DNA of 64,000 bases from JBAXTZ01 sp041666525 (GCA_041666525.1 JBAYGT010000013.1:4893-68892), one strand, 5' to 3'; counted from the stretch's first letter, positions 37,009 to 46,859 are shown. Made by a program: numbers and translations. Notes: generated by a model from the letters alone, not told the origin.

Positions 37009-39437
37009 GCGGTTTTCGCGAATTAGTAGCAGAGGAATTAAAATATAATTGTTGCGAAAGTAAGTTACCTAAGTCATCCAAGAAGATTATGCCGCTTGCG
37101 GACAGCATCGGCCAAGAGCGGGCGATAAAAGCGGTCGAATTTGGTCTGGGAATGAAAAGTAGCGGTTACAACATTTTCATTTCCGGTGTCGTTGGTACAG
37201 GGAAAATTACTTACGCTAAAAAAGCGGTGGCAAAAATAGCTGCAGGCAAACCGGTGGCACAGGATTGGGTTTACGTAAATAATTTTGACAAACAAGAGCA
37301 ACCGATCGCAATCGCCCTTTCTGCAGGTAAGGGAGCAGAATTTCGCAGTGCTATGGAACATCTGGTAAATGAAGTCAAAAATGCAATACCCAAAGCATTT
37401 TCTTCTGAAGGTTATGAGCAGGCGCGTGCGCTTATTTTAAAAGCGCTTCAGGAGGAACGCAGCGAATTATTTCAAAAATTCAACGACCAGTCAGAAACTA
37501 TGGGAGTGACGCCGCAGTGGTCACAGACCGGATTTGTCGGTGTACCGATGCTGGATGGCAAGGCGCTTTCGCAAGAAGAATATTCAAAGTTGGAAAAAGC
37601 TGAGCGCGAAGAAGTGGATAAGCGGATGTTCGCTGTGCATGAATTAGCGTTGGAAGTAATTCGGCACATGCAGCAAAGCGAAAGGGAAATGCGCGAAAAA
37701 CTGCGTAAACTTGACGAAGAAATCGCGTTATATTCGATTCAAAGCGAACTTTCAGAGCTTTTGCTGCAGTATGTTGCCATTCCGGAAATTATTGATTATC
37801 TGGAAAACGTAAAAAAAGATATGGTCAAAAATGTTGCCGACTTCAAACCGCAAACCCAGGAAGAAGACAATATGTTTGCCATGTTTAAAAAGAAAGGCAG
37901 CGAATCGATTGCTGAGCGTTATTTTGTAAACTTATTGGTGGATAACCGTGAACAAAGTGGCGCGCCGGTGGTATTTGAGAAGAATCCTACATATTATAAT
38001 TTACTTGGACGGGTAGAATACGAAAACCGCATGAACGTAGTTACTACTGATTATTCAATGATTAAAGCCGGTGCATTACATCGTGCTAACAACGGTTTTC
38101 TGATAGTGAACGCCCGTGATTTATTGACGAATATCGGTTCATGGGATGGATTGAAGCGTGCACTTCGGACTCGTGAATTGGCAGTGGAAAATCTTGGAGA
38201 ACAGTATAGTTTGTACGCAATGTCCAGTTTGCGCCCCCAGACCATTCCGTTGAACGTGAAAATCGTGTTACTTGGCAGTCCCTGGATATACCATATGCTT
38301 TGTCAATATGACGAGGAGTTTGGAAAACTATTTAAGATTCATGCCGATTTTGATGTTGAAATGCAAAATAATAATGCCAATTTGGAAAAATTGACATCAT
38401 TTATCAGTTCAATTGTCGAAGAAGACAAGTTGCGTCCGTTCAATCGTGATGCAGTTGTAAAAATAGTTGAGTACACCAGCCGCTTGGCCGGTAGTCAAAA
38501 AAAATTGAGTACAAAGTTTAAGGACATTGTTGAGCTTATTTGTGAAGCAGATGCCTGGGCGGCGGTTGATAACAAAAAAAATGTTGATGCTGCGGTTGTT
38601 GCAAAAACAATTCAAGAGATGAATAATCGCGAAAATATGTATCAAGACCGGTTACACGAATTGTTTACCGAAGGCAAAATTCTTGTCGAAGTCGATGGCG
38701 AAAAAGTTGGGCAAATTAATGGACTGGCGGTACTGGATACGGGATCATACCGATTTGGTAAACCGTCGAAAATCACTGCCAATACCTTTATGGGGCGTGC
38801 CGGTGTAGTCAATATTGAGCGTGAAGTAAATATGAGCGGTCAAATTCACAGCAAAGGTGTATTGACGTTGAACGGTTATCTTGGTTATAAGTACGCGCAG
38901 CACCAGCCGCTGTCGTTGTCCTGCAGCCTGACGTTTGAGCAGGAGTATGGCGGCATTGACGGCGATAGCGCGTCATCTACGGAGCTTTATGCAATAATTT
39001 CCAGCCTTGCCAACGTACCAATCAGACAGTGTATCGCTGTTACCGGTTCAGTAAACCAAAAAGGTGAAGTGCAGCCAATTGGCGGAGCTACGGAGAAAAT
39101 TGAGGGCTATTTTGCGATTTGCAAAATAAAAGGGTTAACCGGAAAACAAGGCGTGATGATACCGGAAACCAATGTCGCTGATCTGAATTTAAACGATGAA
39201 GTTATTCAGGCAGTTAAATCCGGCAAATTTCATATTTACGCCGTAAAAACCATTGATGACGGCTTGGAGCTTTTGACCGGCAAGAAGGCTGGTGTAATTA
39301 ACCGTAAAGGTGATTATTCACGTGGCAGTATACATTATTTGGCATTACAAACGCTAAGACGTTATGAAAAACATGGCCGACGTGACAAAGATGAAGATAA
39401 GAAGCCGCAGAAAGCTGTAGTCAAGTTACCAGGGTAG
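37005..39437 (+). CDS. Lon-type ATP-dependent protease (AAA_32 / COG1067 family)
   Basis: An 810-residue protein with an AAA+ domain interrupted by a long coiled region (about residues 125-290) and a C-terminal Lon proteolytic domain. The catalytic Ser is in GIDGDSASSTELYA and the Lys in GGATEKIEGYF; both are intact. The Walker A loop reads GVVGTGKIT (residues 61-69), with Ile where Thr/Ser normally follows the lysine and Thr one place later. The C-terminal 30 residues are strongly charged. It overlaps gatB by four bases, so it is expressed with the amidotransferase. Substrates are unknown. Confidence 0.88.
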   Translation: MSGFRELVAEELKYNCCESKLPKSSKKIMPLADSIGQERAIKAVEFGLGMKSSGYNIFISGVVGTGKITYAKKAVAKIAAGKPVAQDWVYVNNFDKQEQPIAIALSAGKGAEFRSAMEHLVNEVKNAIPKAFSSEGYEQARALILKALQEERSELFQKFNDQSETMGVTPQWSQTGFVGVPMLDGKALSQEEYSKLEKAEREEVDKRMFAVHELALEVIRHMQQSEREMREKLRKLDEEIALYSIQSELSELLLQYVAIPEIIDYLENVKKDMVKNVADFKPQTQEEDNMFAMFKKKGSESIAERYFVNLLVDNREQSGAPVVFEKNPTYYNLLGRVEYENRMNVVTTDYSMIKAGALHRANNGFLIVNARDLLTNIGSWDGLKRALRTRELAVENLGEQYSLYAMSSLRPQTIPLNVKIVLLGSPWIYHMLCQYDEEFGKLFKIHADFDVEMQNNNANLEKLTSFISSIVEEDKLRPFNRDAVVKIVEYTSRLAGSQKKLSTKFKDIVELICEADAWAAVDNKKNVDAAVVAKTIQEMNNRENMYQDRLHELFTEGKILVEVDGEKVGQINGLAVLDTGSYRFGKPSKITANTFMGRAGVVNIEREVNMSGQIHSKGVLTLNGYLGYKYAQHQPLSLSCSLTFEQEYGGIDGDSASSTELYAIISSLANVPIRQCIAVTGSVNQKGEVQPIGGATEKIEGYFAICKIKGLTGKQGVMIPETNVADLNLNDEVIQAVKSGKFHIYAVKTIDDGLELLTGKKAGVINRKGDYSRGSIHYLALQTLRRYEKHGRRDKDEDKKPQKAVVKLPG

Positions 39438-39459
39438 ACAAATAATTTTGAAATGAGAT

Positions 39460-40818
39460 ATGATGAACAACACTTATGAAGTTACAATAGACAATTACGG
39501 ACACAGCGGTGAGGGCGTCGGCCGGGTTGGCGGGAAACCGGTGTTTGTGTCCGGCGCTATTGTTGGCGAGCGGTTATTAGTGCGCAATACTGAAAACAAA
39601 AAAAGCTACTCGCGCGCGAAAATCGTCGAGATTTTGGACGGGTCACCTGAACGGGTTACTCCGCGTTGCGTGATATATGAGCGTTGTGGCGGTTGTCAGT
39701 TACAGCATTTGAGTTATGCTGAACAATTACGGATGAAACGCTCATCGGTAGTAAATGCGATAGTTCGTATTGGCGGGTTAGACGAGAGCATAATCGGCGC
39801 GATTCTTCCGGATATGGAAGAATTTGGTTATCGTAACAAGATGCAACTACCGGTGCAGCATAAACACGACCGATTGGTTGCCGGTTTTTTTGCGCAGGGT
39901 ACACATACCGTAATTGATATGGAGAATTGTCCGATTCAACACAATTTGAACGATCAAATTGCCGCCTGTGTCAAAAAAATTGCCAAGGATTTGGATTTAC
40001 ACGCTTATGATGAACGAACCGGACGCGGCTGGTTGCGGCATATTATCGGCAGAGCCGGGGTTAATACCGGTGAGGCGATGGTAGTTTTAGTCACAGCGAT
40101 GCCGATATTTCACCAAAAGAACGAATTTGTGCGGCGGGTGCGCGAGGCTTTGCCGCAGGTAGTTTCGATTGTACAAATTGTTAATTCGCAAAACACCAAC
40201 GTAATTCTTGGTGTGCGCGAAATTGTATTGTGGGGTAAAAATCATATAACTGAGGCGATGTGCGGGTTAAACTTCGAACTGTCGGCAAAATCGTTTTTTC
40301 AGGTTAACACCCATCAGGCTGAACGGTTATACGCCGTCGCCAAACAAGCTGCGCAATTACAGCCGGATGATATATTACTCGATGCTTATTGCGGTGCCGG
40401 GGCAATCGGTTTGTTTATGGCGAATAAAGTTAAAAAAATAGTCGGTGTCGATATTGTGGCGTCAGCAGTAGAAAACGCCAACCGCAACGCGATCATCAAT
40501 AATATTGCTAACGCTGAATACCACTGCGGCGATATTGCGGCGGTGCTGTCCAAACCGGAGATGGAAGAATTTTTGCCGACGGTGGTGGTTGTGGATCCCC
40601 CGCGTACCGGTTGTGATGAGAATGAACTGCGGATATATGCTGACAAAATTAAACCGCACAGAATAATTTATGTATCCTGCAATCCGGCAACGCTGGCGCG
40701 CGATTTGAAAATCCTCTGCGCGGAGCAATATGAATGTTTGTCAGTAACTCCTGTCGATATGTTTCCACAAACTTATCATGTCGAGAGTGTGACAGTTTTG
40801 CAACGGAAAAATTCCTAA
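39460..40818 (+). CDS. 23S rRNA (uracil-C5)-methyltransferase, RlmD/RumA type
   Basis: A 452-residue TrmA/RumA family enzyme. It has an N-terminal TRAM domain (IDNYGHSGEGVGRVGGKPVFV), an iron-sulfur cysteine set (RC...ERCGGCQLQHL and later MENCP), a SAM site (LLDAYCGAGAIGLFMA) and the catalytic cysteine region VVVDPPRTGCD plus IIYVSCNPATLARD. Two ATG codons are adjacent at 39460 and 39463, with only a weak ribosome site. Which uracil it modifies (1939 or 747) is not decided. A terminator follows. Confidence 0.92.
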   Translation: MMNNTYEVTIDNYGHSGEGVGRVGGKPVFVSGAIVGERLLVRNTENKKSYSRAKIVEILDGSPERVTPRCVIYERCGGCQLQHLSYAEQLRMKRSSVVNAIVRIGGLDESIIGAILPDMEEFGYRNKMQLPVQHKHDRLVAGFFAQGTHTVIDMENCPIQHNLNDQIAACVKKIAKDLDLHAYDERTGRGWLRHIIGRAGVNTGEAMVVLVTAMPIFHQKNEFVRRVREALPQVVSIVQIVNSQNTNVILGVREIVLWGKNHITEAMCGLNFELSAKSFFQVNTHQAERLYAVAKQAAQLQPDDILLDAYCGAGAIGLFMANKVKKIVGVDIVASAVENANRNAIINNIANAEYHCGDIAAVLSKPEMEEFLPTVVVVDPPRTGCDENELRIYADKIKPHRIIYVSCNPATLARDLKILCAEQYECLSVTPVDMFPQTYHVESVTVLQRKNS

Positions 40819-40827
40819 AATCAACAA

Positions 40828-40863
40828 GAGCATGTTAATAAGAATATTGACATGCTCCGTTTT
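40828..40863 (+). terminator. Rho-independent terminator
   Basis: A 13-bp stem with one G-T pair (40828-40840 with 40845-40857, loop AGAA) is followed by CGTTTTTG. It ends the gatCAB-lon-rlmD transcript just before uvrC. Confidence 0.87.
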
Positions 40864-40878
40864 TGATAAGGATGCTCA

Positions 40879-42672
40879 ATGACTGAAAAACTTAAACACA
40901 AAGTTGCCAATCTTCCGGCGGCGCCGGGAGTTTATATTTACCGTGACGCAAAAGAACGGATTATTTATATTGGTAAAGCCAAGAATCTGCACAATCGGGT
41001 TCGGTCGTATTTTCGCGCGGAAGTAGATTCGCCAAAGACCGCGGCATTAGTCGAACGCATTAATGAATTGGAATATATTGTCTGTAATAGCGAGTTAGAT
41101 GCACTGGTGTTGGAGTGCAATTTAATTAAGTTACATCGGCCGCATTACAATATACGATTTAAGGACGACAAGGGTTACAGTTATGTCAAAATTACTAATG
41201 ATGAATTTCCCCGGGTATTACTAACGCGCGACCGGTACAACGACGGCGCTGTGTATTATGGACCGTATACTGATTCTTCAGCAGTACGGGAAATGTTGGA
41301 CTTGCTCAAATTGGCTTTTGCAGCACGGAGCTGTAACAAGATGAAAAATAACCGGCCTTGTTTGCTGCATCATATCGGCCGTTGCCTTGCGCCCTGTAGC
41401 GGAGCAGTTAACCGCGCAGAATATATGAAATCGATTAATGGCATTAAAGAAATATTGACGGGTAAAACTGTGCAACTGGAAAGGCAGTTAAATGAACAGA
41501 TGCTGTCTGCTGCCGCTGACCTTCAATTTGAACGCGCAGCACGTATTCGCGACCGATTGGCAGCATTAAATAAAATCAATGAGAAGCAACAGGCCGAACA
41601 TGGTATTGACGAAGATTTTGACGTTATCGGATTGGTCATAGCACCGGAAGGAACCTGCGTTCAATTATTTGTCAACCGTAACGGCAAGATTTTGGGCCGG
41701 GAAAATTTTGTGCTGGCCGAAACCGATGGTTCAAGCCATGCAGAAATTTTGGAAGCGTTCATCAGCAGTTATTATTCGAGTTGTGAATCATTGCCGAAAG
41801 AAATTCTGTTGACTGATAAACCAGTGGACAGCGCCTTGCTGGCTGACTGGCTCACAGATAAGCGCGGCAATAAAGTGCGGATTGTTGTGCCGGAACGTGG
41901 TGCGAAAAAAGCACTAGTGGACATGGCGGTTAATAATGCTGCTGAGTATTTGCGTGTACGCCAAACCGAATTGCGTATACAGGATGAATTTAACAGCCTT
42001 GCGGCACGGGAACTGGCAAAAGTCTTAGGACTGTCGGAAATTATCCGGTTGGAGTGTTTTGATATTTCGCACACCCAGGGGAGTGAAACGGTAGCTTCGA
42101 TGGTAGTTTTTCGTGAGGGAGTACCCGATAAAAAGGAATATCGCCGCTTCAAAATTGAATGGTCTGAAGGCAAACCAGACGATTTTTTGTCAATGTATGA
42201 AGCCGTGTCCAGACGGTTTGCCAAGAAATGGGCGCGTCCGGATTTGTTGGTTATTGATGGCGGTAAAGGCCAGTTGAGCGCTGCTTATTCGGCACTTGAA
42301 GACGTTGGAATAACTGACGTTTTGGCGATTGGATTGGCAAAAGCCGAGGAAGAAGTATTTGTAAAAAATCAATCAGCGCCGCTGGTTCTTTCCCGCAGTT
42401 CTAAAGCACTGTTTTTATTACAGCGTATTCGTGATGAAGCACACCGGTTTGCGGTCACTTATCATCGCCAGTTGCGTACTAAACGTAATAAATTGTCTTT
42501 GTTGGATGGAATTTCCGGATTGGGGCAGAAACGCAAACAGGCGATTTGGGAGCGTTTCAAAACTATTGCCGCGATGAAGTCCGCAAGCGTAGATGATTTT
42601 TTGCAGATAAAAGGAATGAGTCGGTTTGCCGCTGAGCAGGCTTATAACTTTTTCAGAAATAATGAAGTATAG
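40879..42672 (+). CDS. uvrC: Excinuclease ABC subunit C
   Basis: A 597-residue UvrC that makes both incisions in nucleotide excision repair. The N-terminal GIY-YIG domain shows AAPGVYIYRD and IIYIGKAKNLHNRV; a cysteine-bearing segment RPCLLHHIGRCLAPC follows; the UVR motif is near LNEQMLSAAADLQFERAARIRD; the RNase H-like half has LECFDISHTQG and LLVIDGGKGQL; tandem HhH at the end. Full length. AAGGA precedes the ATG. Confidence 0.97.
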   Translation: MTEKLKHKVANLPAAPGVYIYRDAKERIIYIGKAKNLHNRVRSYFRAEVDSPKTAALVERINELEYIVCNSELDALVLECNLIKLHRPHYNIRFKDDKGYSYVKITNDEFPRVLLTRDRYNDGAVYYGPYTDSSAVREMLDLLKLAFAARSCNKMKNNRPCLLHHIGRCLAPCSGAVNRAEYMKSINGIKEILTGKTVQLERQLNEQMLSAAADLQFERAARIRDRLAALNKINEKQQAEHGIDEDFDVIGLVIAPEGTCVQLFVNRNGKILGRENFVLAETDGSSHAEILEAFISSYYSSCESLPKEILLTDKPVDSALLADWLTDKRGNKVRIVVPERGAKKALVDMAVNNAAEYLRVRQTELRIQDEFNSLAARELAKVLGLSEIIRLECFDISHTQGSETVASMVVFREGVPDKKEYRRFKIEWSEGKPDDFLSMYEAVSRRFAKKWARPDLLVIDGGKGQLSAAYSALEDVGITDVLAIGLAKAEEEVFVKNQSAPLVLSRSSKALFLLQRIRDEAHRFAVTYHRQLRTKRNKLSLLDGISGLGQKRKQAIWERFKTIAAMKSASVDDFLQIKGMSRFAAEQAYNFFRNNEV

Positions 42673-42704
42673 AGATTAATCTGGATAAATAGCTGAGAGG
42701 TAAA

Positions 42705-43514
42705 ATGATTAGACTGATTTCAATAGATTTAGACGGAACGACCTTGGATAGTGGACACAATTTACCTGCAGAAAATCGCTTGGCACTGCAAGAAGCTATG
42801 ACGCGCGGTATAAAAGTTGTAGTTAATACCGGCCGGCATTATACGGCGGCGTTGGCTATTGCCAAGGAAATTGGTGTTAATGCGCCGCTGATTTCCAATA
42901 ATGGCGCACGTATTACCGATATTAATACCGGGGAATTGCTCTATCATTGCCCGCTGACGCAGGAGCAAGTTTTAATGGTAGCAACCGAGTGTCGCAAGCG
43001 TGGTTGGGCTTCAGCGGCTTCACTAAATAGCGTTGTCTATTCCGATACCATGCCGGCGGCCGCTCAAAAATGGCTGGATGATGGTTATCCGATTGATATT
43101 CGTATTACCGGTGCTGAATACTATCAAGGCAAGCAGGAAGCGGATAGTATGCTGGTACTGGTTGATGCACCGGAAATTTATTGCGCGCAGGATGCTTTGC
43201 AGGGTAAATTTGGCGATGAACTGCATATTGTGATTTCTATGCCGCCGTGCATGGATGTGATGAGTATGGCGGCTGGAAAAGGCAAGTCGTTAATCTGGCT
43301 GGCAGAGAGTTATGGAATCAAGCACGAAGAAATTTTCGCTATCGGTGATTCGTTTAATGATATTGATATGTTGCAATCTGCCGGAATCGGGGTTGCTGTG
43401 GGCAACGCGCATGCTGCTTTAAAAGAAGTTGCTGATCACGTTACCGCAGGGCATGAAGCGGCAGGCGTTGCCAAAGCCATTAGAAAATTTGTTTTTTTGG
43501 AAAAAGGTCAATGA
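42705..43514 (+). CDS. Cof-type HAD sugar phosphatase, second copy
   Basis: A 269-residue HAD-IIB hydrolase with motif I SIDLDGTTLDS, motif II VVNTGRHYTAAL, KGKSLIWLAESYG and motif IV IFAIGDSFNDIDML. It is a paralogue of the protein at 22247 (both share the APEIY-AQ segment). GAGAGG precedes the ATG. Likely dephosphorylates sugar phosphates or related metabolites in the cytoplasm. Confidence 0.92.
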   Translation: MIRLISIDLDGTTLDSGHNLPAENRLALQEAMTRGIKVVVNTGRHYTAALAIAKEIGVNAPLISNNGARITDINTGELLYHCPLTQEQVLMVATECRKRGWASAASLNSVVYSDTMPAAAQKWLDDGYPIDIRITGAEYYQGKQEADSMLVLVDAPEIYCAQDALQGKFGDELHIVISMPPCMDVMSMAAGKGKSLIWLAESYGIKHEEIFAIGDSFNDIDMLQSAGIGVAVGNAHAALKEVADHVTAGHEAAGVAKAIRKFVFLEKGQ

Positions 43515-43543
43515 GTTAGCAGAAAATTGAAAAGGTAGTAATT

Positions 43544-44854
43544 ATGGCGGGTATTGTTATCAGTGTTTTTTGTGTTGTAATGCTGTTTTATAGCCGCAGA
43601 ACTGCGGCTTACTATAATCATTCACTCACAGCTCATGGTGCATTGGAAAATCAGGAGTATTTGCAAAAAAAAGTTGTTGTTGAAAAACTGCAAATCTTTC
43701 TGCTATCCGAACATGCCCAAGTTGGGGTAACATTGGATAATGTTGATGCCTGGTCAGTGAAAAATATTGCCGGGTACCGATCAGTGCCGTTAAATTTGAA
43801 ATTTGCAAATTCAACCAACGAAAATTTGGAAACAGCATTTATTGAAGCAATACGAGCCAATCCGCTTGCTTCAAGAGAAAACTACCTGCAAATTATTGAC
43901 GGTAGTAATTGTGCTATCGAACAACAATTGGCTTGGAATGACGTCTGCGTTACTGATTATAAATATTCTTTTCCATACGTTCGAATCTGTTCCGGTCAAG
44001 AAGTCAAAGCGCTTGATGTAATTGCGACGGCAGCCGACGAACCGGATTATGGTTTAGATATGGGACTGTGGAACAATAACGCAACGGTTGCCGGTTCGTG
44101 TTATGATTTTGGTAAACAACCTTTTGCTGATCCAAATGATATGGTGCAGTCACAGGCACCATTTCATCTGAGTTTTATGCATGACAAGTTTTTGCGGATG
44201 CTGGCAAAACCCTTGCGGGGCAACTATACTTTGGTGCGAATAAAAACTTATTCAGAGCTGGCCAAACTTGCGCGGCAAACCGGACATGAATATTGGGCCT
44301 GCCGGTTCGCCGGACGGGCGTTGCACTACATTCATGATTTGACTGTGCCGTTTCATGCTTCGATGACACCGGGATATTCATTCCCAATGGTTTTTGGCGC
44401 CGTTGCCGCTAAAGTTTGCGGTGTGAAAAAACCATACGAAGAAATGTTTTTGGATATTGCCTGCACGCATGTGATGTTTGAAGTAATGCATTATGAGCGG
44501 CTTAACTTGGCGTTTGTAGACCATGACCGCACGGCAGCTGTCCATCGCTCTTTGCTTAGTGGAGACAATGAAATCTTTTCGAAAATTGATGATTTTTACG
44601 CTCGAGATGTTGTTGCCAAAGAGGCGTACTGTTTGCGTGACAGAGCTTATCATGCAGTAAAAAACCTTGTTATTGATAAGAAGGAGCTGGATAAAATTAT
44701 TACAGCATCGGCAAATTCAATCTATAACAGTCAGCCAATCAGAAGCGGCGCGAAAATAACGGATGAGAACGAGTTCACTTGTGTTTTGAACATCATCGCG
44801 GCTAATTCCGGAAGACATACCCGAACTTTTATCAACCACTTGCTAAACAGATAA
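43544..44854 (+). CDS. Membrane-anchored zinc-dependent phospholipase C / P1 nuclease-fold protein
   Basis: A 436-residue protein with an N-terminal membrane anchor (residues 2-17) and an extracellular domain. The zinc-ligand pattern of bacterial phospholipase C can be traced: TAHGALENQ (His31), EPDYG (Asp168), GRALHYIHDLTVPFHAS with His261, Asp265 and His271 in the HxxxD-x5-H spacing, and THVMFE with His309 and Glu313 (HxxxE). Compared with alpha-toxin type enzymes there is a longer stretch between His271 and His309 and a large N-terminal insertion. A lipid or nucleotide phosphodiesterase at the cell surface is likely. AAGG precedes the ATG. A shared terminator faces the convergent YfcC gene. 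Confidence 0.7.
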   Translation: MAGIVISVFCVVMLFYSRRTAAYYNHSLTAHGALENQEYLQKKVVVEKLQIFLLSEHAQVGVTLDNVDAWSVKNIAGYRSVPLNLKFANSTNENLETAFIEAIRANPLASRENYLQIIDGSNCAIEQQLAWNDVCVTDYKYSFPYVRICSGQEVKALDVIATAADEPDYGLDMGLWNNNATVAGSCYDFGKQPFADPNDMVQSQAPFHLSFMHDKFLRMLAKPLRGNYTLVRIKTYSELAKLARQTGHEYWACRFAGRALHYIHDLTVPFHASMTPGYSFPMVFGAVAAKVCGVKKPYEEMFLDIACTHVMFEVMHYERLNLAFVDHDRTAAVHRSLLSGDNEIFSKIDDFYARDVVAKEAYCLRDRAYHAVKNLVIDKKELDKIITASANSIYNSQPIRSGAKITDENEFTCVLNIIAANSGRHTRTFINHLLNR

Positions 44855-44893
44855 AAAAACCGTTTATGCCGATTTTAAGCATAAACGGTTTTT
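44855..44893. terminator. Bidirectional terminator
   Basis: A 15-bp stem (44855-44869 with 44879-44893) with a 9-nt loop and A/T tracts on both sides lies between two convergent genes, the phospholipase-like gene (+) and the YfcC-type carrier (-). Confidence 0.9.
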
Positions 44894-44913
44894 AACTTTT
44901 TCAAGCCGGAGAT

Positions 44914-46347
44914 TTATTGATAATTTACCAATACTGCTATGGTCAACATTATTATTGCTACCGGAAAATAAATGAATACCGCAAATCGCGCCGTATAACG
45001 GATATACTTGAAGAAACCGACGCCAGCCATTGTGCAAACTGTGAACAGTATTCCATCCCATGGCATCCAGAAGTTAAAGGCGCCTGTAGCATATTGAAAT
45101 GCCAGTACTACGGTCTGCTTGGAGAAATTGAGCACTTCGGCCAACGGTCCCAAAATTGGCATGACGACGACCGCTGTGCCTGAAGCGCTAGAGATAATTC
45201 CCGCGCAAAGTGCGCTGATGCCAAACATAATATAGGCGATAAATACATGCGGCACGCCATATAAATAACCTGCCAAAAAATTCAGCATCGTATCCATTAT
45301 CTTGCCATCTCTCAAAATAAAACTCATCGCGCAAGCCGCTGACATCATTACGACCGCAATCATAACGCTGCGCATGCCCTCAATCATTTTTTCAATCATA
45401 AGAACGAGAGAAAGCCCGCCGACCAGCGGAATAATGATTCCCATCCAGAAGAACACGGAAGCGATTTCTGTAAACCCCCAGTTGTGTGCCATCAAACCGT
45501 AGATAATAACGCCAAAACCAGAAATCAGCATTATTAGTGCCAAAGCCCGTCGAGCGGTCATTTTGCTGTCTTCAGGGTTAACGTCGTGTTTTTGTAGCTC
45601 GCGCCGTTTACAAAGATCTTCATCATAGGACAACGAGTTTTTTTGCGGGTCCTTGCGGGCAAGGTGTGCGTAACGCATAATAACGATGCTGACGACAGAC
45701 ATGAAGACCAAAAAACTGATTATTCTAAACCAGGATCCAGAATACACCGGAACGCCTGCCAAAACTTGTCCAATCATGACATTGTAGGGATTGGTTATTC
45801 CGGCGGCAAAACCGATTGGAATACTCCAAAACAAGATAAATACGGCGACCATTGAATCAAAGCCTAATGTCAACATCAACGGTGTGATAACCAGGATAAA
45901 GGGAATGCCTTCTTCATACATTCCAAAAGTGGCGGCGCATAGTCCAAAAGCAAAAACCAGAATCGGAATGAAAAATAAACCTAATTTCTGGGTTTTTGAA
46001 ATCAGCAGGTGTAATCCGGCAGTTATGGAGTTCGTTGCAATTATCGCGGTTAGCGCTCCGGCGGATAGCATTATTAGAAATGACCGTTCCGCGCCGTCAA
46101 TCGCCCCGCGCATAAACAGTGTCCAGGTTTGGGCAATACCTTGTGGAACTGAAGGAACATAGTGAAATGAACCGGGAACAACAACACTGCGTTCGACGCC
46201 CATGATTTCTACGGCTCTGCGTTCGAATTCGCCACCGGGAATGATGAAGGTCAAAATCGAAAATAAAACACACATTCCGAATACAACCATTAGCGGGTTG
46301 ACATTGCTGACTAAATCGACGAATTTTTGCCGGTAAGTCTTTCCCAT
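44914..46347 (-). CDS. YfcC family carrier (C4-dicarboxylate/arginine-ornithine-like antiporter superfamily)
   Basis: A 477-residue membrane protein with about 12 hydrophobic segments, of the YfcC family (COG1288). Typical parts are NPLMVVFGMCVLFSILTFIIPGGEFER at the start, FGMYEEGIPFILVITPLML, and ISSASGTAVVVMPILGPLAE near residue 390. Members are thought to exchange amino acids or carboxylates; the substrate is unknown here. AGGAGG precedes the ATG. It is one of only two minus-strand genes in the right-hand 57 kb. Confidence 0.87.
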   Translation of the reverse strand: MGKTYRQKFVDLVSNVNPLMVVFGMCVLFSILTFIIPGGEFERRAVEIMGVERSVVVPGSFHYVPSVPQGIAQTWTLFMRGAIDGAERSFLIMLSAGALTAIIATNSITAGLHLLISKTQKLGLFFIPILVFAFGLCAATFGMYEEGIPFILVITPLMLTLGFDSMVAVFILFWSIPIGFAAGITNPYNVMIGQVLAGVPVYSGSWFRIISFLVFMSVVSIVIMRYAHLARKDPQKNSLSYDEDLCKRRELQKHDVNPEDSKMTARRALALIMLISGFGVIIYGLMAHNWGFTEIASVFFWMGIIIPLVGGLSLVLMIEKMIEGMRSVMIAVVMMSAACAMSFILRDGKIMDTMLNFLAGYLYGVPHVFIAYIMFGISALCAGIISSASGTAVVVMPILGPLAEVLNFSKQTVVLAFQYATGAFNFWMPWDGILFTVCTMAGVGFFKYIRYTARFAVFIYFPVAIIMLTIAVLVNYQ

Positions 46348-46511
46348 AATCTTGCCTCCTGAAAAATAGATTGTTTATTTATTCGCCAAATAATAGAAAT
46401 ATCCTGCTGGATTAAACCGATTATTTTATTTTAGGTTTAAAATATTTTCAATTGCATTGCTTGATATTTGTTTTTTGTTGATTCTCGTGGCAATTATCTT
46501 TGAAATCGGTG

Positions 46512-46539
46512 TTGCATTTTTCGTGCACTATGATATAAT
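46512..46539 (+). promoter_or_regulatory. Promoter of rpmE
   Basis: TTGCAT (46512-46517), a 16-nt spacer and TATAAT (46534-46539) with a TGA extension form a strong promoter 40 nt before rpmE. The rest of the 46348-46578 gap is AT-rich and carries no gene. Confidence 0.75.
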
Positions 46540-46578
46540 TTCTATGCTAACTTTTTAATGATTATAAGGAGATACATA

Positions 46579-46782
46579 ATGAAAGAGAAAATTCATCCGA
46601 AATATCAGGAAGCAACAGTTTCCTGTGGTTGTGGCAACACATTCGTTACCGGCTCGGTAAAAAAAGAATTGAAGGTTGATGTTTGCTCGAACTGTCATCC
46701 GTTCTACACCGGCACCCAGCGTTCGTTACTGGCGCGCGGCCGTGTTGAAAAATTCAACAAGCGTTACGGAGTGGAAAATTAA
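46579..46782 (+). CDS. rpmE: 50S ribosomal protein L31 (zinc-binding form)
   Basis: A 67-residue L31. The zinc-binding cysteines are present: CGCGNTF and CSNCHPFYTG, so it is the Zn-containing RpmE rather than the YtiA/RpmE2 paralogue. The start at 46579 has AAGGAG 7 nt upstream; an earlier ATG at 46558 is not supported. A hairpin follows the gene. Confidence 0.97.
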   Translation: MKEKIHPKYQEATVSCGCGNTFVTGSVKKELKVDVCSNCHPFYTGTQRSLLARGRVEKFNKRYGVEN

Positions 46783-46798
46783 AAACTGAATTAGTTTG

Positions 46799-46832
46799 AT
46801 ACAGCAGAGCTTACAGCTCTGCTGTATTTGTG
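46799..46832 (+). terminator. Hairpin after rpmE, probable attenuating terminator
   Basis: A 12-bp perfect stem (46799-46810 with 46816-46827, loop TTACA) is followed by a poor T-run (TTGTGTG). It may only partly stop transcription into the downstream operon. Confidence 0.6.
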
Positions 46833-46859
46833 TGATGTGATATTGTACAAGGAGAAATT

